Below are positions 13,151-15,886 of a stretch of 15,886 bases of DNA, piece by piece (the first letter of the stretch is position 1; the number at the start of each line of letters is the position of its first letter). Below the pieces are notes generated by a model that was not told where the DNA came from, ran no database searches, and saw only the letters and a program-made list of their open reading frames with translations. The stretch is from Candidatus Hydrogenedentota bacterium (GTDB taxonomy: Bacteria; Hydrogenedentota; Hydrogenedentia; Hydrogenedentales; SLHB01), in NCBI GenBank assembly GCA_007130675.1, contig SLSB01000417.1, forward strand, positions 1 through 15,886. Direction: 5' to 3'. The position numbers and the translations under genes were made by a program.

Positions 13151-15886
13151 TCATCGCCACCACTTCAGCTCCAAGGCCGTTCCTCCCGGCGACACAATAT
13201 CGAGACCAAAACGAAACTCGCCAGGAACTTTCGAAACCTTGACCAGAATCGTATTGCGCCCCTGCCGAAGCAGCACTTCGGCCTCGCGTTCCGCAAATTC
13301 CTTGTGGGGAAGATGTATTGTCTCTTCGAACACGGGCTTTCCGTTCAGCCATACCTTGGTGGCATCTTGTATTCGGAGCCGCAACACCGCTTTCTGGCGC
13401 ATATCGCATCCCGCTTCAGCGTACGCATATGCGGTGCCATAGTCAAAGCGGGGGTAATACTCGTAGACGGGCGTGAGAGCTGCCTGCAGGTCCACCACGT
13501 GGTCCTCGCCCGCCAGCGTGTACCAGTCCCGCCATTCGATTGGCTTGTACCATCCCGGAAATACCGCGCCAAAATCAATCTCGCACTCGGGCGGGTAAGC
13601 GTGGTTGTGGCCAGCATCTCCCCAATTCGGAAACATGCCCAGCACCTTCCAGCGGCGAACGCCGGTGGCACGCTCGCGCAGCAGCCAGTCGCGCGCCTGG
13701 CGCTGCAACTGCGCCGGTTGCGAGGAAGGCACACTGCGCCGCACGAAGTGCCGAACCATGTTGACCAACAGGCGGTCCGCCACTGGGTCCGCTCCGAGGT
13801 GTTCAAGAATCCGCAGATGCGTGAAGACCAGCCGCCCGGCCCCCAGCCGCCGTACGAGAATATCGTTTCCCCACCAGGCCGAGGCGTCTGTCATGTAGTG
13901 CCCCGCCGCGATCGGCGCGGTATCCAGACTGCCGCAGATGTCTTCGTCGGTCGGCTCGACGAATGTCTTGGCCGGCACAACATTGCGGTACGGCTGCCGC
14001 ATCAGGCAGCGTGCAGGCAGCCTCTCGAATACCGGATGCAGTTTCGCGTAGTGATATGCACCCAGAAATGCCCCTACCGCATCCTTGCTGGTCGCAGAGG
14101 CATTCCCATCGATATGGTCGGCGAGATCGTTCCAATCGTCAGGCGGGCCGAAAATGAGCGCAACGGCACCTTCGCGCACCGCACCAAGCACGCCGCACAA
14201 TTCCTCGGCGGGGTACGCCCGGATGGTGTTGGCCAAGGGCGGCACGATATGCACCGGCGCGGCCGGCCCGCCTTGCCTGACAAGACGGCGCAGCGGCGCG
14301 GCCCAACTGCCGGACGGCCCAATGACATGCACCTCTTCAGCGCTGGGCTCGGCTGAAGCGACCACGTGGAATTCGAGCGCGCTCTCACCCAACACGTTCA
14401 TACCCTGCATCAGCCGCACGACAAATTTGTGGGTTCCTGGCGAGCCCGAGGCCGAGATGGCGCCGTTCCACAATTCTTTGCCCGAACGCGGCAGTTTGAT
14501 GTTCCGTTTCTTCTTCCAGAGCACCTGGTCCGTCGGGCCGATAACCTGGAGTGAGAGGTCCGCCCGCCCTTGCGCGCGTGCCAGATTCACAATCAATACG
14601 CGCACCTTGACCTCCTGCCGCGGCACCAGATTCGTGCGCTCTGCCCGAATCAGCGGCCGGAGCTCCTGTTGGGAAGTCTTGAACGTCTCGAAAACTGCTT
14701 TCGGCCTGCGCCAGCGGTCGAGCACGCCCGCACAAAGCTCATGTCCGGCGTCGCAAAGCTGCGTGTAGCAGTAGCCCGCAAGTTTCGGATTGGCCATGAG
14801 CGCATCAATCTGATGCTGTACCGCATCGCATTGAAGCTCTTGGGCGGCGCGGGCAAACCCAGAAAAAGAGCCGAATATCCGATCCAATTCGCGCTCTTCA
14901 AAAGTCTGCATCGCGGCCTCGAGCATCCCGCGCACGAGCCGCGCATCTTTCAAATGCTCGACTTCCTCGCCGTAGTGCGCCAACACCTCCGGCAGGTCCT
15001 CGAGACCGCCAAACCCGAATTCCGACAAGAAGGCCAGCGCGTTCGGGTCACCGCTATGCTCGAAATACAGCTCGATCTCGCGGTCGACCGGCGCCCGCTG
15101 ATAGATGTGCAGGTCGTCGTAGGTCTCGAATTCCTCGCGATACGGCCGGATCAGGCGCGAGAATTCCCGCGTCGTGTTGACGCCGCCCGAATCGTCGATG
15201 ATGACCCGGCTCGGGTCGAGACTGCGCGCCAGCCTGGCCAAATCGTCTTTGATGAGTTGCGCGCCGCCATTCACCCTGTAGCCCGCATTGCCCGATTCAT
15301 TCAAGATGCCCCACATCACCACGCTGGGATGGTTGCGGTCGCGCAGGATCATCTCACGCACCTCGCGCTCGCAACGATCGCGCATCCACCGCGAGTTCTT
15401 AATCCATCCGATGGGCGGTTCCTCATAAACCAGAAGACCGAGCTCGTCGGCAATATCCAGCGAGATGCGCGGCGGTGTCTTGATGTGCATGCGCACCATG
15501 TTGAAACCAGCCTCCTTGGCCAGTGTCAATTCGCGCCGCGCCAACTCTTCGCTCTCGGGGGCGGCCAGGGTGCGCGCATAGTCCGGCTGGTGCAGCACAC
15601 CCTTGAGAAACAGCGGCTGGCTGTTTAGAAAAAAGCGGTTCTCCTTCACGGTGAACTCGCGCATGCCGAAACGAACGGCCGTTTCATCAACGGTCTCGCC
15701 ATCCTCCAGCAATTGACACTGCAACGTGTACAGCTGCGGGGAATCCGGAGACCAACACACAAACTCAGGGAATTCGACGATGATTCGCCCCGGCGCACCC
15801 GAGGCAGTGTACGGCGTGCCCGCGATGCTCAGCCGCACCGAGCCCACGTGCGAGGCCATCACCGTTACCGCGATGCGTTTCCGCCG
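13151..15886 (-). CDS. Glycoside hydrolase family 2 protein, N-terminus off the window
   Basis: The frame is open to the right edge (911 residues seen), so the GTG/ATG near 15862 need not be the start; the N-terminal sugar-binding domain of GH2 enzymes must lie outside. Numbering from the edge: an Ig-like domain (about 1-80), then the catalytic barrel (about 90-405) with acid/base E197 in WGILNES and nucleophile E289 in LSEFGFGG. Both catalytic glutamates are present. A second Ig-like domain follows (about 410-510), then an alpha/beta region (about 515-715) resembling the glutamine-amidotransferase-like folds found in glycosidases, then a C-terminal beta-sandwich (about 745-905, VWLNGKPVFEE and GRNTILVKV) that may bind carbohydrate. 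The enzyme should be an exo-acting beta-glycosidase (galactosidase, glucuronidase or mannosidase); the sugar cannot be told. No visible link to the downstream genes. Confidence 0.88.
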   Translation of the reverse strand, partial: RRKRIAVTVMASHVGSVRLSIAGTPYTASGAPGRIIVEFPEFVCWSPDSPQLYTLQCQLLEDGETVDETAVRFGMREFTVKENRFFLNSQPLFLKGVLHQPDYARTLAAPESEELARRELTLAKEAGFNMVRMHIKTPPRISLDIADELGLLVYEEPPIGWIKNSRWMRDRCEREVREMILRDRNHPSVVMWGILNESGNAGYRVNGGAQLIKDDLARLARSLDPSRVIIDDSGGVNTTREFSRLIRPYREEFETYDDLHIYQRAPVDREIELYFEHSGDPNALAFLSEFGFGGLEDLPEVLAHYGEEVEHLKDARLVRGMLEAAMQTFEERELDRIFGSFSGFARAAQELQCDAVQHQIDALMANPKLAGYCYTQLCDAGHELCAGVLDRWRRPKAVFETFKTSQQELRPLIRAERTNLVPRQEVKVRVLIVNLARAQGRADLSLQVIGPTDQVLWKKKRNIKLPRSGKELWNGAISASGSPGTHKFVVRLMQGMNVLGESALEFHVVASAEPSAEEVHVIGPSGSWAAPLRRLVRQGGPAAPVHIVPPLANTIRAYPAEELCGVLGAVREGAVALIFGPPDDWNDLADHIDGNASATSKDAVGAFLGAYHYAKLHPVFERLPARCLMRQPYRNVVPAKTFVEPTDEDICGSLDTAPIAAGHYMTDASAWWGNDILVRRLGAGRLVFTHLRILEHLGADPVADRLLVNMVRHFVRRSVPSSQPAQLQRQARDWLLRERATGVRRWKVLGMFPNWGDAGHNHAYPPECEIDFGAVFPGWYKPIEWRDWYTLAGEDHVVDLQAALTPVYEYYPRFDYGTAYAYAEAGCDMRQKAVLRLRIQDATKVWLNGKPVFEETIHLPHKEFAEREAEVLLRQGRNTILVKVSKVPGEFRFGLDIVSPGGTALELKWWR

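Noticed and set aside
13037..14356. Plus-strand open frame of 439 codons
   Set aside because: Antisense to the 3' part of the GH2 gene and the following gap; no domain or ribosome site of note.

Overview
The window is a single co-oriented block: every gene I can support is on the minus strand, so the natural reading order runs from 15886 down to 1. It carries eleven protein genes, two of them cut by the window edges, plus one possible leader peptide. I see no tRNA, rRNA, CRISPR array, insertion sequence or phage gene. The gene set (long-form HPF, HPr kinase, RapZ, general PTS proteins, bacillithiol enzyme BshC, MEP-pathway Dxr, a very large GH2 protein with C-terminal beta-sandwich) and a GC content that looks near 60 percent suggest an uncultivated diderm bacterium of the Planctomycetota / Lentisphaerota / Hydrogenedentota sort. 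That placement is inference from gene content only, and is weak.

Reading order. (1) 15886-13151: a glycoside hydrolase family 2 enzyme whose N-terminus lies outside the window. (2) 13150-12994: a gap with a good sigma70-type promoter (perfect TTGACA) for the next block. (3) 12993-10561: hpf, hprK and rapZ, tightly packed, with hprK and rapZ overlapping. (4) 10560-10180: a 381-base gap, the only long non-coding stretch. It holds two adjacent inverted repeats, a second sigma70-like promoter and a 24-codon leader ORF whose stop abuts ptsH. (5) 10179-8124: ptsH and ptsI. (6) 8073-5094: dxr and rseP. (7) 4966-1: lysC, pyk, a SAM-dependent methyltransferase and bshC, spaced 3 to 7 bases apart, with bshC running off the left edge.

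How the genes fit together. EI passes phosphate from PEP to HPr at a histidine, and HPr kinase/phosphorylase can modify HPr at a serine that is present here. No sugar-specific EII gene lies in the window, so the PTS looks regulatory rather than for transport. RapZ and HPF are familiar companions of such PTS modules. Downstream, several steps draw on the same PEP/pyruvate node (EI, pyruvate kinase, the pyruvate-derived MEP pathway) and on aspartate. The last two genes form a likely low-molecular-weight thiol module: BshC makes bacillithiol, and the adjacent methyltransferase is a candidate for its N-methylation.

Most worth a second look: the methyltransferase-bshC pair, the regulatory architecture upstream of ptsH, the missing EIIA in an otherwise canonical PTS/HprK/RapZ cluster, the three-PDZ RseP, the long C-terminal part of the GH2 enzyme, and a marked excess of the hexamer CTCGAG, mostly as the Leu-Glu codon pair CTC GAG.
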